DNA from: Atkinsonella hypoxylon
Taxonomy: Eukaryota; Ascomycota; Sordariomycetes; Hypocreales; Clavicipitaceae
Reading direction: 5' to 3'
Assembly: GCA_000729835.1 (NCBI GenBank)
Contig: JFHB01000080.1
Coordinates: 1 to 64,000 of the forward strand
DNA: 64,000 nt
In this document: piece by piece, positions 34,901 through 46,278 of the stretch
How positions within the stretch are numbered: position 1 is the first letter of the stretch
How the letters are laid out: each line of letters starts with the position of its first letter
The notes under the pieces: model-generated
What the model saw: the letters and a program-made list of their open reading frames with translations, nothing else
Databases searched by the model: none
Told to the model about the DNA's origin: nothing
Translations under genes and position numbers: made by a program

Positions 34901-36560
34901 ATGGTCAACATGTAAGCACAAGTCCAGACATCCTATTTGGGAATAAATGTTTGAACAGAGATTGCCCTGCCTTGCTTGAGCTGTGGTAGGAGCATCGCCA
35001 ACATATCCGCCAGCGTACAATCATTCTGAGAGGCGCCGTTGCGCAGTGGAAGATCCAGTCATCACGTAGCGCTCATGTATGTAAATAGCCCAATTAGAAC
35101 AACCACCAAGAAAGACAACTGTCGATAAGGTATGTAGAGGACAAACAGCCCGGTGATGATCGCAAACTGACGTAGTGCGTCGTCCCTCATCGTGCGGTCA
35201 CTACCTTGATCAAATGCTGCCCAGGTAGTCGTAGCGCCCCCAATCACACGGCAATCAAGTCTTATGTGGTTCCAGTCGTGGGGGTCGTCGGAAGACCTTG
35301 TGAAAAGCCGCTGGTTTACACCGAACTCTGTTCAGCAGCGTTGATGACTACCATGGGTTGAAGAGTGTGAGCGACATTCAATTCGCAAAATGTGGCAGGA
35401 GAGTCTAAGCATGTAGCAGCACAAATGGTTTTAGTTGCCCATAGCATATCGATGCCATGAATATCTTTGTCGCATCGGTGCGAACGTAACACGTTAGGCG
35501 CAAGATTCAAGAGTTGTACTTTTGAATCGGGTGATTACAGGCCAAGAGACGAATCAACCATGTGGCTTTAGATATATCCAACTTTTAGCTCTCTTCAACA
35601 CGCTTGAGAAGGGCATTCGTCAGGCGCGATGAAGTGGGTTACTTGTCACGAAATCTTGGCGGCGAGATGAAATGTAAGCTACTTATTGTATTGTCTGAAG
35701 TCACCGAGACTGTACTGGATTCTGGAGCTCCGGTTGCCCATGAAGTCGCTAATCGAATGGGAGTAGAAATAAAGCGTTATCCGTAACTAGGATATAATTG
35801 AAGGCGTTAACTATTTTTAATTCTCTTGCATGCTGATGTCGCGCCAAGAGAATGAAGCAACATTGGCTTTATCTTCTCTTCTCAACTCGTTCACGGCCAT
35901 TATGTCGCCAAGCCCCTCCATCCGCATCTGCATCTGCATTCGAGTCAAGGCTACGGGAACAGCCGCTGCTCTCATGTTTCGACCCGACTTCGCCATGCAC
36001 CAGACATACATGTGATGACGCAGAGTACGGAGTAGATCCCACGCGCATGGCAGAACACCGAGACATTGAGGCCCGCCCACGCATTTTGATCCCCGTTGCT
36101 AGCAACCCACACCTTCAATTGCAGCCCAATGTCGATAAGATTCCAATCGCTAGCTAGAAAGTTAGTTGGGCCTCCATGTCTCGATCTCTGCCATACCGCG
36201 GATCCCTATGTATGTGCTGCATGCCGTCCAAGTCTTTGGTCATTGAACTTCGGACATATCCGACACACAGTGGCGTTGTGGGGTTTGCATAATGCATGAT
36301 TTTGGACTGAGTTAATGGATGTTTTCCAGTCGTCCGTGTCAAGCAGGCATCATGAAGTTGTATCGCCTTGGCAAGCACAAGTCATCGACAGGGCTGTGCC
36401 GTGTGTATGAGCTTCGTCCCAGAGCGTATCGCCCTAGCCACGGACTCGAAATACGGTGAATCCCTTTTGCAGAATCCTGCATTTGAAGCTTCCTGAATAG
36501 CCATTTCGTAGCATCGATAGTTAGAAAACATGCAACGGCCAAAGGATGGCCGTCCCATCA
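34901..36560. other. Remnant-bearing spacer
   Basis: On the minus strand at 35074-35250 a fragment ending ITGLFVLYIPYRQLSFLVVVLIGLFTYMSAT has the look of the membrane-anchored C terminus of a protein, but no upstream exons can be joined to it. The rest shows no gene. TACGGAGTA occurs at 36026. Confidence 0.35.
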
Positions 36561-37790
36561 TCAGTCCGGCTTTGGGCCTCGCTCTCCACGTTGAAAGATG
36601 TACAGCGCCTCGTCCTTCCCAGCGAAACTCGGCAGCGGTACTTGCACCACTTTAATCCAGTCCTTATTTTCCCTTTCCATGTATTGGTCCATCGTCATGT
36701 TTTTAAACCCGGTATATCCGTTGCCATTTTGTGTTCCCACGACCGCAATGGTATCTCCTTGATACGCATCGACCAAGTTTCGCGTGAAGCTACCCTCTGT
36801 TCCGCCTCCAGTGTCTCCTCCTCCTCCCACAACGGGGTATACGAGCAGCAGGACCACATCTTTACCTTTGCCGTTCTTCTGTAGCCACTTGACTCCGTCC
36901 GCAATGATTGTGTCCGGAATCCAATTCACTCTCCATTCGCTCTGCATGTTGTCTATAGCGTGGACTGTGAGTCCGTAACCTCGTAACATGAATGTCCAAT
37001 AGCCGTTCCCAGAGCCCATGTCTGCTATAGCCCGTCCATCGGCTAGGATTCGAAGCATCTCTAGTCCTTCATGTGAAGGAGTTACGCATCCAAAGTGATG
37101 CATGAGAATGGGCAAAATGTGGTGACTGGTTGCAGTTCTCTCCGAGGATGCACAGGGGCCACACCATTCCAGATTACGGCAGGACCAAGCCCAGAAGTCG
37201 AAGTAAGGGTTCTGCCTCGGCGGTGACTTGCATTTGGGAAGCGTAAGTTTTCGTGCTAGGGCTGAATGAATGAATCTCTTGTCCGTGATGTAATGTGCAG
37301 TTTCCGCTCTGATGGACCCCTTCTTCGCGTTTGTGCCGAAGTTCTTGAGAGCTGATGCTGTGGTAGTTGTTGAGCTGAAGATGGATACATATGCTTCAAT
37401 ATCCGGCTGAGGTGGTGGATCTTGCTATTTTCAGCCTTAGTTATCTCATTCAACATATCATCACAATGTGTTGGGCTACAAGAACGGGTGAAAGTCAAGC
37501 GTATAACGTACAGCTGACCCGTCCTCGGCACGATACCAGGCGTGCAAGCCATTGATGCCGCCTAAGCCGACTACCCGTTGGACTTGATTCAGTCTCACCG
37601 AAGCCATGGCATGATACGTGTACGCATCGTGCTTCGGCAGCCCGAGGAGCACTCGGCTTGATTCGTAGAGGTCATGTTTGGTTAACAAGGCTTGCACTTG
37701 TTTCAACTTGTCAACGTCTTTAACGACATCCTCTGGCCGAAAGGAGGGGCTGCCTACGCATCGCGCAGGTACTTTTGACGGGAGCGGCAT
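36561..37790 (-). CDS. Putative SAM-dependent methyltransferase-like protein of unknown substrate
   Basis: Exons complement(36561-37424) and complement(37512-37790) give 380 residues, start MPLPSKVPARCVGSPSF. The intron (37425-37511) joins AEDGSA to QDPPPQPDIE in phase 0. Residues about 226-236 read IADMGSGNGYW, a motif I glycine-rich loop of class I methyltransferases, followed by an acidic/hydrophobic strand (LTVHAIDNMQ) that would hold the ribose hydroxyls. The region DVVLLLVYPVVGGGGDTGGG takes the place of motif II. The first 190 residues have no domain I recognise, apart from a Trp/Cys-rich patch (FDFWAWSCRNLEWCGPC). It is transcribed away from the LaeA-like gene. It could act on a small molecule or be a conserved orphan; I cannot tell which. 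Confidence 0.8.
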
Positions 37791-38429
37791 GGGCTTGCAT
37801 TAAGGATTGAATGAGAATTTGGCGCGGTGGTCATATGTTTGGCACATGACGCCGAAGTTGATGGTTGATTGCTTGCCTGAGATGACGTTGATGTGGGAGG
37901 AGGGGCGAGCGCAGCGCAGTAGAAAAAAGTGGACAATGATATCATGCGGAGGGTGTATGGCAGAAGTGGTCGAGATGATGCAACTAAAAACCTCTCAATC
38001 CGCAATCCTGACACCTTAACATGACTTGCCAGGCATATCAACTCAGCGCGACTGGCGGCCTTGATGCACGAGATGTTGGAACAATTCACACATCACTTCC
38101 ATTCGCGGATCATGCACGAAGGATCGCAAGTTGTGAGCATATGAGGTACAGGGTAGGACACGTTGTCCGAGACGCCACGGAGCGAGTATTGATTATTGTC
38201 GTGACGAGGTAAAAATAACATATGCCAATCTTCACATGTAAAGATGAAATTGATCTTGAGTACTCCTCAAAGGGACAAGTGTCACACCCACGACAAGACA
38301 CGCATTGTTTGAGTTATCTTGACTCGTGGGGTAGGTGCCTAAATGATAGGATACCCCAGTGAGGATGGAGAAGAATGAGGCACACTCCGATGATCCTCGG
38401 GAGCAAGGCGAAACAGGGAGAGGCGACAA

Positions 38430-38505
38430 AAAAAAAAAGAAAGAAAGAAAGACAGAAGGAAAGGAGGAAGGAAAGAAAAAAAAAAAGAAAAAGAAAAGAA
38501 AAGGG
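38430..38505. repeat. Purine-rich (AAAG/GGAA) low-complexity tract
   Basis: About 75 bases almost entirely A and G on the plus strand, non-coding. Such tracts can adopt unusual structure and are prone to slippage. Confidence 0.85.
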
Positions 38506-38887
38506 AGATGCTTGCCATTATTGGGATCACACACCACCATTCAGCCGTGCATCTGGGGCATCGGTATCAATAAATGCAATGCAATACTCAAGGCGGCATT
38601 GAGGCGATGCAGTGCGCTTTTTCAAAGGATAAGCTTAAGCTATGAGCATGGAGTTGAGAGCGAACTCGGTCGACTTGACGGACGGACAAAGATGTCGCCC
38701 GCTGCGTCACCATTGTCAACACACTATCACACTATTACGAGGACAGAGTAGTTAGTTAGTTAGCGTCAGCATAGCAGCACAAGCAGCGGGGTCGATAAAC
38801 TCCCACGTTCCAGCCATGTACCCGACCAGCCCCGGGCTCGGGCTCCACCTCGGACGCTAACAGACGATAGTCGCAGTGCATATCTTG

Positions 38888-38925
38888 GGTACCTACCGGT
38901 ACCTACCGGTACCTACCAGTACCTT
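38888..38925. repeat. Tandem repeat, unit GGTACCTACC
   Basis: Three to four copies of a decamer (GGTACCTACC, last copy with A for G), itself made of the TACCTACC word common in this window's spacers. Confidence 0.85.
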
Positions 38926-40346
38926 GCAATATACAGGCTGGTGGCTGCCAGCTGCGTCCGGCCGCTGCCTTCCCTCCTGACAACGCTTCAAGTTCGATCG
39001 CATTCGACCATATGAGACGGTTCGCTGCCTGCAATAACATATGTTTGAACTGATCTAATTAACCCCATGTCCCTCACCTGTCTCAATGAAGGTGCACTGA
39101 CACCCCAGATTAGCACCCAGACTTACCTATAGATACCTGGGTACGTACCTAACTTATAGTGGCAACAGGCGCTGCCTAATGAGGTAGGTACCTTCCAACG
39201 GTGTTAACGTACTACTAATGCACTTGAATTCCGCCATCCGCCATCCGCTATCCGCCATCAGTCAGTCAAGTCAGTCAGTCACTCCATCATCAATCAACCG
39301 CATCGCTCCTGACGTGGACGCACTTCGTCTGCCGCTCAAGCCACTGACACTTGCTCCGGGTGTTCATGTGCTATTAATCCACCCTCCCTTTCTCCTTCCC
39401 GTCAGTCCATGGCTGCAATCCTCTCGACTTCTCCTTACTCTGACATCGAGAGCGCATTGCTTGCTTGTTCCATCAAGCTTTCGAACTCGCAATGCCTTCC
39501 TAGCAGGACATTCATCCTCAGCAACCCACCCCTGACACCTTGTCTCTTGCCGAGCCAACAACCTACGATTTGCATCGTTGCTACGGCCCTTTCCTTCCAC
39601 CCCCCTGCTCTAGCACCGACCTCCATTGCCCTTTTAGTCACACTAATCTGCCGGTTGGATCTGAATCTGACCTCAACAAGAAGCGAGCTTCATATCCACT
39701 ACCATCACCTACAACCCTTGCCCATCTCGTCCCGACAATCTCGCAGCAAGATTCGCCGGATTGCACAGGCTCATTTTTGCATCCAGCATCAGAGACCAGA
39801 AGGCAATTTTGTTTTGTTTCTCCCCCCGCCCCTCCCCTGGTTTATTTATTTATTTATCAATGTTTTTTTTTTTTTTTAAACAAAAGAGCAAATGAGAAAG
39901 AAAACTCCCAGGCTCTGAAACCACAAAATCAAGTCGAACACCGACAGCGCAGCGGCAGTACGGGACTAACTCACTATTTGGGTGCCTACACGGTCATCAT
40001 CTCATTTGTATCCGTCTCAGCTTGGATATGTCAAGCTGCTGCTGACTTTGGCGCCTCTTGTAACATATCCATCTCGCGCGACGCAGTGCTGTACCATACA
40101 ATCACCCTCGATTGCTTGTGGAGTGCCTTCCTCGCTCTAGTTGCCATTTGTTGCAGCGTGCTGATTGATTCGGGACGTCGGCGTCAAAAGACACGTAGCC
40201 CAAGGCTTTGGATGAATCTTCTTCAAATGAATTAGGATCGGTCGGTGTGACCAACAGTAGGTGCCGCTTTCTGCCGTATAAGCCGCATCCGGCCTCCTCA
40301 ACTTGAGTCATAGCTTTTTCAACTATACAAATAAAACAAAGAGAGA

Positions 40347-42246
40347 ATGGATCATCAGCCTCAGGTCGAAAGTAGCAAATCTCCTGCAGACAGCTCTACG
40401 GTACCACGTCAGCACGATCCTGAACCTTCACATCCTGATCTCAGCATACCTGCGTTACTAGAAGCGACGAGCGGGTGCGCACAGTTCTCGGCTGGTAGTG
40501 CCCAACATCAGGATGAGAGGAGCACAACAGGGAATTCTTCCGAGGCGACTCGGGTTACACAGACTCATAATTTGCGCGACAGCAACCTGTCCGACCCTGT
40601 CTTCGAACCCAGGAAGCCCCAGGAGACTCAAATTGATACCCAATTTGCAATGGCTGCTGGTGGCGCTTCTCAACAGGACAAACACAACGCGTTGCATATG
40701 TCACCATCAGCGGAGCTTCCTGCTGTGTCAGGCTTGACGAATACGTCTGCCACCCAGCCTCATAGCCGATTTGAAATTTTCCCCTCAACTTCAGTCATCT
40801 TGACTGAGTCCAGGTTGACCAAACAACGTGCCGCCGCTCACCTCGAATCTGCGGTAGCATACGCAGCTGGGTCTTCTCTACCTGAGCAGCAACCCGACAC
40901 CGACACCGACGATCAAGGTCATAGGCAGCAGGATCATAGGGATGCAGACCAACAAGTAATAGGCGAACCCGAGAGACAAAGCCAAATCCTCGCCAACCAG
41001 GAGGGTTTACTTACTCAGGATGACAGAAAACGACCCACGGTGCTCTCATCGCCACTCACACATCCCAATGGAATATCGATGTTTCCCAACTTGTCAACAA
41101 TCGAGCAGGATCAACTAGCTCAAGAGGCTCTCGCACAAGCAGAAGAATCCATCGTTGCTGATAACGACCGAGATGATGGATTCGAGTCCGATGGAGGATA
41201 TGAAAGTGATGGGTTTAGCTCGGGCAGCACTTCGGCCGAGTCATCTGTGCGAGACTACATGTTCGAAAATGGCCGACGATACCATCGATTTCGGGAAGGC
41301 CATTATAACTTCCCCAACGAAGATGCAGAGCAGGAAAGAGAAGATATGAAACACGCCATGATCAAATTACTCTGCAGTCAGAAGCTACATTTTGCCCCAA
41401 TCGGAAATAACCCTCAAGAAATACTGGACATCGGGACCGGAACCGGGATTTGGTCCATTGAAAGTACGTCCCTCGCCGACACCTGCGTCGGTTGCTGTAT
41501 TAACGTTCTCGTCTAGTGGGTGACCAATATCCTAGTGCCCATATTCTGGGCATTGATCTGTCCCCGATCCAGCCAGATTGGCTACCGCCTAACGTTAGAT
41601 TCATGGTCGACGATGTTGAGTCACCATGGCTGTACCCTCGCAACCACTTCGATTATATTCACTCTCGCCACACTGTCATGGCTATCAAGGATTGGAATCG
41701 CTTGTACCAAAGTGCCTTTGAGTGAGTCATTAGCTTAACTTCGGACGGGGATCGTCGCTCATTTCGTTTTCTAGGCATTTGAAAAGAGGCGGCTGGATGG
41801 AAATGCAGGAGATTCACCATCGGCCTCGCAGCGCTACCATGGAAGGTATTGTACCCGACGACCATCCCGTAGCTAGGTTCTGGACTCTGGTGTCAGACGG
41901 TTGCACTGCTCTAGGACTTGATCTCGAAGCTTCGTCAGGGGGCACCCTAGCGGCCAAGATGCAGGAAGCCGGCTTTAGAAACATCACAGAGCGAGTCTTT
42001 CACGTCCCAATCGGCACATGGCCCAAGAATAAGGTCCTCAAGACGGTGGGGCTGTACTGGCGAACGATCCTTCTTGATGGACTCCAGGCGATTGCTATGG
42101 GACCGCTCACCCGTGGCCTGCATTGGACTCGTGAGCAAGTGGAAGTGCTTCTTGTTGAAGTGCGGCGGGCTTACCATGACAATAATGCTTTAATGTACAT
42201 GCCTCTGCATCTAACATACGCACAGAAGCCGACAACAGCATACTAG
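40347..42246 (+). CDS. LaeA-like (TAM-domain) methyltransferase
   Basis: Exons 40347-41463, 41517-41721 and 41775-42246 give 597 residues. Residues 1 to about 270 are low-complexity. An acidic hinge then reads DDGFESDGGYESDGFSSGS, followed by the family block RDYMFENGRRYHRFREGHYNFPNEDAEQERED (quoted in parts: YMFENGRRYHRF). Motif I is EILDIGTGTGIWSIE (about 358-372), followed by LGIDLSPIQPDWLPPNVRF and the WNRLYQSAFEHLKRGGWMEM stretch across intron 2. This architecture is typical of the LaeA/Llm methyltransferases, which in Aspergillus and Fusarium influence secondary-metabolite gene expression, LaeA itself through the velvet complex. Many paralogues exist per genome, so this need not be the global regulator; the long N-terminal tail suggests an Llm paralogue. 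It lies about 4 kb from the O-methyltransferase gene. Confidence 0.88.
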
Positions 42247-43701
42247 ACCTGCCTCAAAGTAATGTGACGGATACGCCCTGTTGACCAAAAATCTACTCAG
42301 GCTGCAAATTTTCATTTCAAAATCCTCGGATGGACTAGTCATCTGGGGCCAGCGTTGCTTTTGACGGTTGGCATTTTGTTGCAAGTTTTCATATCTTGAA
42401 TCTGCAGCACCTACAAGCGGGGCCTGAAGAATCGTGTGTCTCGTTTGGGCACATCTTCATGATTGCCGCAGTCGACGATGTCTGATGCTGAGAGCACATT
42501 TGGCCAAAACCTACTCTACACAACCGCGCACAGTATCAGATCTTTTGGTCTCAGGAGGGCGAAACTCGTTGATGTGCCTACAGGCGCGGCTGCAAAGCGC
42601 CCCTTGACCAATCGTCGTCAACATACTTGCCTTTTGGCCGCCAGTGTCTGCAAGGGTTCAAGTTTTTCTTCAATTTATCTTATTTCCTCACCGCCACATC
42701 TTGTGAGACTGAACACAACTTGGTACCAAGACAAGCCACCATGGACTTCGTCCTCTTTCCCTTGCATGCATGTAGGAGATTCTTACTAGGTATGCTGCTG
42801 CGCTCCCTGTGCATTGAGGAAGGCAAACCAGCATGCTTAAAGAAAAACAATCAAAGCATGGCAGTCGCCGGTTCCCGTGGCTCTGTGGCTCCGTGGCTGC
42901 TGTCCTAGTGCAGATGGGCTGTGAAACCGTGACTCACGGAAGGGGGAATTACGGAGTATAAGCTACTCTCGTTTTTGACAGCTACTTTCGGTCAGGATGA
43001 TTGATGACGCCGACATTAGCAGAAAGAGCGACAAATGCGACGGCATGGTTGGCTAGTCGATTGCCCAGCTAGCCCCAACTTGGCTCTTGGCTGGCTTCTC
43101 CAGTGCTCAGCAAAGAAAATAACTACTTCGCATGGAGCACTAATGCTGTACGTTGACCCAGCCACTAGCGGGACTTCGATAGAGTGCTGTGGATGTAGTT
43201 TGCTGGGGCGATTAAGGAGCATTCTTGGCTTGGCTAATGGCATGCGAGGCGAGAAAATGCACTCAGTCGGGAGGATGTATTAATAATAATGGGTGGGGAT
43301 ATGATTCATTATTTTCCCTAGCGCTACGGGACTGTGCACTCCGATGACAGTTCAGTCGTGGTATCCCGTATGGATAGGACGTCCGTACGGTGATTAGTTA
43401 AATGGCCGCCAGATTCTTTGCACCTGATGGATGTTCTGTGAGGCTGGGGCTGATCCCCAGAAGGAACTGGAGGATGGCGGGTTAAAGGGAGCGAAACGGG
43501 ACGGGCCATATGACCACGCGGGGATGTTCATGAACCTATGGCTCGACGTTGAGGAGCACATAGTTTTTAAGCTCCGGGAAATCGTAAGTTTTGTATAGTT
43601 GGTAATAAAGGCTCGCACAGTACAAAGACGCCTCCATTGGAAGAGTACCTGGGCATGTACCGAATACTTGGTTCAAAATATCAGATTTTGTCTATACTAT
43701 C

Positions 43702-44141
43702 CCTTTGGCAGTGCGAAGGCGGACGATAGGTCGCGGACCCACTTTTCCCATATACCCCTTAGGTATTCCGTACACCGGAACAGACCTAATAGCTAGCTTT
43801 AAACGCGTTAGTGGCATTCCTTATACAATAGGTTTTGCAATTCCTTTAGAAGCTAATAACAGTAACCTCTCTAAGAACAATATAGAACTAGAACTAATTA
43901 TTTGGATTAAGAATAAATGCTGTGAAGAACGGCTAGCTAATATAGGCAACCTGCTCTTACCGCAAGAGAGTTAATTTATAGTTACAATATATACAATATA
44001 CCTCTTTATAACAATAATATTTGCTAGGACTTCTATTATAGTAAGGTTCGCACGTAAGTATAAGTACCTTTAGATGCACTTTAATGTGATTGGTCCACTA
44101 CCCTCATCGTGACCTATCGTCCGCCTTCGCACTGCCAAAGG
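43702..44141. mobile_element. MITE-like element with perfect 31-bp terminal inverted repeats
   Basis: The left arm 43702-43732 (CCTTTGGCAGTGCGAAGGCG...) and right arm 44111-44141 are exact reverse complements over 31 bases. The 440-bp interior is AT-rich and encodes no transposase; an 89-codon frame inside begins at TTG and is unlikely to be a gene. No target-site duplication was evident. A diverged one-ended relative lies at 6568-6725. Perfect arms suggest recent movement by an element encoded elsewhere; the superfamily is unassigned. Confidence 0.85.
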
Positions 44142-45180
44142 AATGCCGTTATGCATCTCGTGGTCAGCTGCTGGAAACGGCATTCCTTAACTAGTTTGGA
44201 TACTTTACAACACCTTTCACCGAAAAAGCCGCCACACTCCCGGGATTGACAAGCCATCCGTTAGAGAAGGTGGACGAGAATACTGTTACCCACTTGCTAT
44301 TTATTACTTCGCAGCTCAACGACCAACTCCATGAAAGTATTGACTTGGCGCTTTGAGCATCGTCAGCGCGCCCCTTCCGTCACTGTTCAATTCTTCAGCA
44401 AAATAAAAGTCAAGCTCAAGGAGTAGATTATGTGTGTCCTAGTCGGATAATATTCTGTGGAGTAATTTTGTCCATCGCGAACCGCCCCTCCGAAGCTCTC
44501 TTCTCATAATAAGGGAGAGGAGGCCGAGAATAGGCTAGCTGCGGCCCGCGCTGCACGTACATGCATTTCCGACTCGATTTGTGCTGTCTGCCGGGGAGTC
44601 TAGTGGAATGATTTAGCACTAGCCCAAGAAAGGAGACGACAGGGATCTTGCTTTGTTCCAATTTCAGCATGGGCAGAAACGAGACCCAAGACAGACAGAC
44701 ACATGTTTGTGAAATTACTTTTGGCTGCCTCGTAGTGTCATCATTGAGAGCCATCTTCGAGACGCCATCCACCGTAGATGGAATTTTAGTTCCTTTCTTT
44801 GGGACTGGGGGCTCTCGAGATTGACGCTGGCTCCTTCTTAAATTCTCGACCTGACGCTGCGCTGCTTCGTTAGTAGGGGGCAGTGTTTTGGGTTGTGTTG
44901 TCCCGTCTCTTCGTTGTTGATTATCGCCTTGTTGCTGAGTGGTGCTTGCGTCGTTGCGCCGTCACATTGTGGGCTTGCGTCGTCGCTGATGACGGAACAA
45001 GGGACGAATTACTCTGGTCGTTGCGTGTACTCCATCACTGTGGAGATTGGAACTTTAGCTTTCGGGAAACTGATTCGATCTTGATTGAGAGGAGAAGACG
45101 AACGTACCCGAGCTGTGGGAAGCAGCATCTTTGGCTTTGGACGGCATAAAGGCAGGCACAGAAACACAGATGCACAGAGG

Positions 45181-45212
45181 CACAACAGCACAACAGCACA
45201 ACAGCACAACGG
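45181..45212. repeat. Tandem repeat, unit CACAACAG
   Basis: Three exact and one near-exact 8-bp units in non-coding sequence upstream of the O-methyltransferase gene. Confidence 0.85.
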
Positions 45213-46278
45213 CGCAAAGCCAGGAAGGAACGAACGAACACGACGTCGCAGACTGCCGAGCACCAATCGAAAACCATCTTCACTTGTCACTGCATGGTGA
45301 GTTGCGCAGCATTCGATCCCCCCTCACGCCGGCTCATTCCATTTTCAATTCACAAAAGTCGCTGGGCCATAGCTTCGCAAACCCGTTCCTGGCCCCCTCG
45401 CTCACACATGGGTTTTTTTTTTTTTTTAAATTTCTCGTACGAAATGTTCGTTATGCCAGTCAGTCAGTACCTTGCGTGGGTTTTCCCTTCCAGGATCGCT
45501 CCACGTGGAGAACCGCCTTGTCGGGTCGCACTAACTCAAATCTTCTCTGGTCACTTGGCCCAACGGATGGCGACGGCCATTGCCTTAACGAAAATGATCA
45601 ACCAGGGGGCGCGTTTTCCGACCCGGCAGATTGGATCGGTCGCAACGTTTCGGTCAGGCCCAACCAGTGCGACCATAGCCTTTACAATCTTGATGGATGT
45701 CCTGTAGTTTTGCTCCTGTGCTCCCTCCCACATGGGCAACTACCTACCCAGGATGAACATTTTCAACCGAAGCTCTCTTGGGTGCGCCTACAGCAAAACA
45801 TGTCCTTGGTGGGAGACAACCGGTTTATCGTTGCAATGGTCCACACTTGGGAAAATTCTTTTGTACGAGGTTCCTCCACTGCCCGCCGGCTGCGAGAGCA
45901 ATATGGGCCGATATGCGTCGTCAACAGGATGGCCGGCCTCTCTTGCATACATAGATGCTTGGTGCGTCCCTGGAATCTTTGTACAGCTTGCGGATCAAGT
46001 GATCACCAAGGTCCAGGGGTAAGTCTGTCTGTTTGCTAGAGCGAATCGTACCGTCGCTCTCGCTTTGCGAACTTCCACCTTGCTGGCCGGTGCAAGGTGT
46101 GAAGTTTAGTTATTACGAACCGGGCTACCCTTGCATGAATTGTGATCCTGTATGCGTGCAGATTGGCTGTTCGTTCTGATGCTAACAATATCTTTTTGAT
46201 CAGATAATTTTTCTTTCCTTCTTGAAAGGGGTTGAATTGTTGAATGTTCTGTCTTGCTCATTGTGATAACACGAAACC

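Larger units (their letters stand above)
37791..40346. other. Spacer with low-complexity tracts; promoter of the LaeA-like gene
   Basis: It contains a purine-rich tract (38430-38505), a 10-bp tandem repeat (38888-38925), CCGCCATC and CAGT repeats (39233-39280) and long pyrimidine stretches (39580-39880) ending in a T-run near 39860. Long frames on the plus strand start at TTG codons and run through homopolymers, so they are not called. Confidence 0.55.
42247..46278. other. Spacer carrying an inverted-repeat element
   Basis: Apart from the element at 43702-44141 and an 8-bp tandem repeat near 45181, nothing is supported. A long frame at 45131-46039 starts at TTG and runs through a T-run, and was rejected. 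TACGGAGTA is at 42950. Confidence 0.55.

Noticed and set aside
36436..36456. GGACTCGAAA on the plus strand, like a reversed tRNA B box
   Set aside because: The flanks form neither T stem nor acceptor stem.
39540..40235. 231-codon plus-strand open frame before the LaeA-like gene
   Set aside because: Starts at TTG, is proline/serine low-complexity from pyrimidine-rich promoter DNA and passes through a T-run; likely leader or promoter sequence.
43705..43974. 89-codon frame inside the inverted-repeat element
   Set aside because: Begins at TTG within the terminal repeat and matches no transposase; treated as chance.
45131..46039. 302-codon plus-strand open frame upstream of the O-methyltransferase
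   Set aside because: It starts at TTG, runs through an 8-bp repeat and a T-run that encodes a phenylalanine string, and resembles no family.
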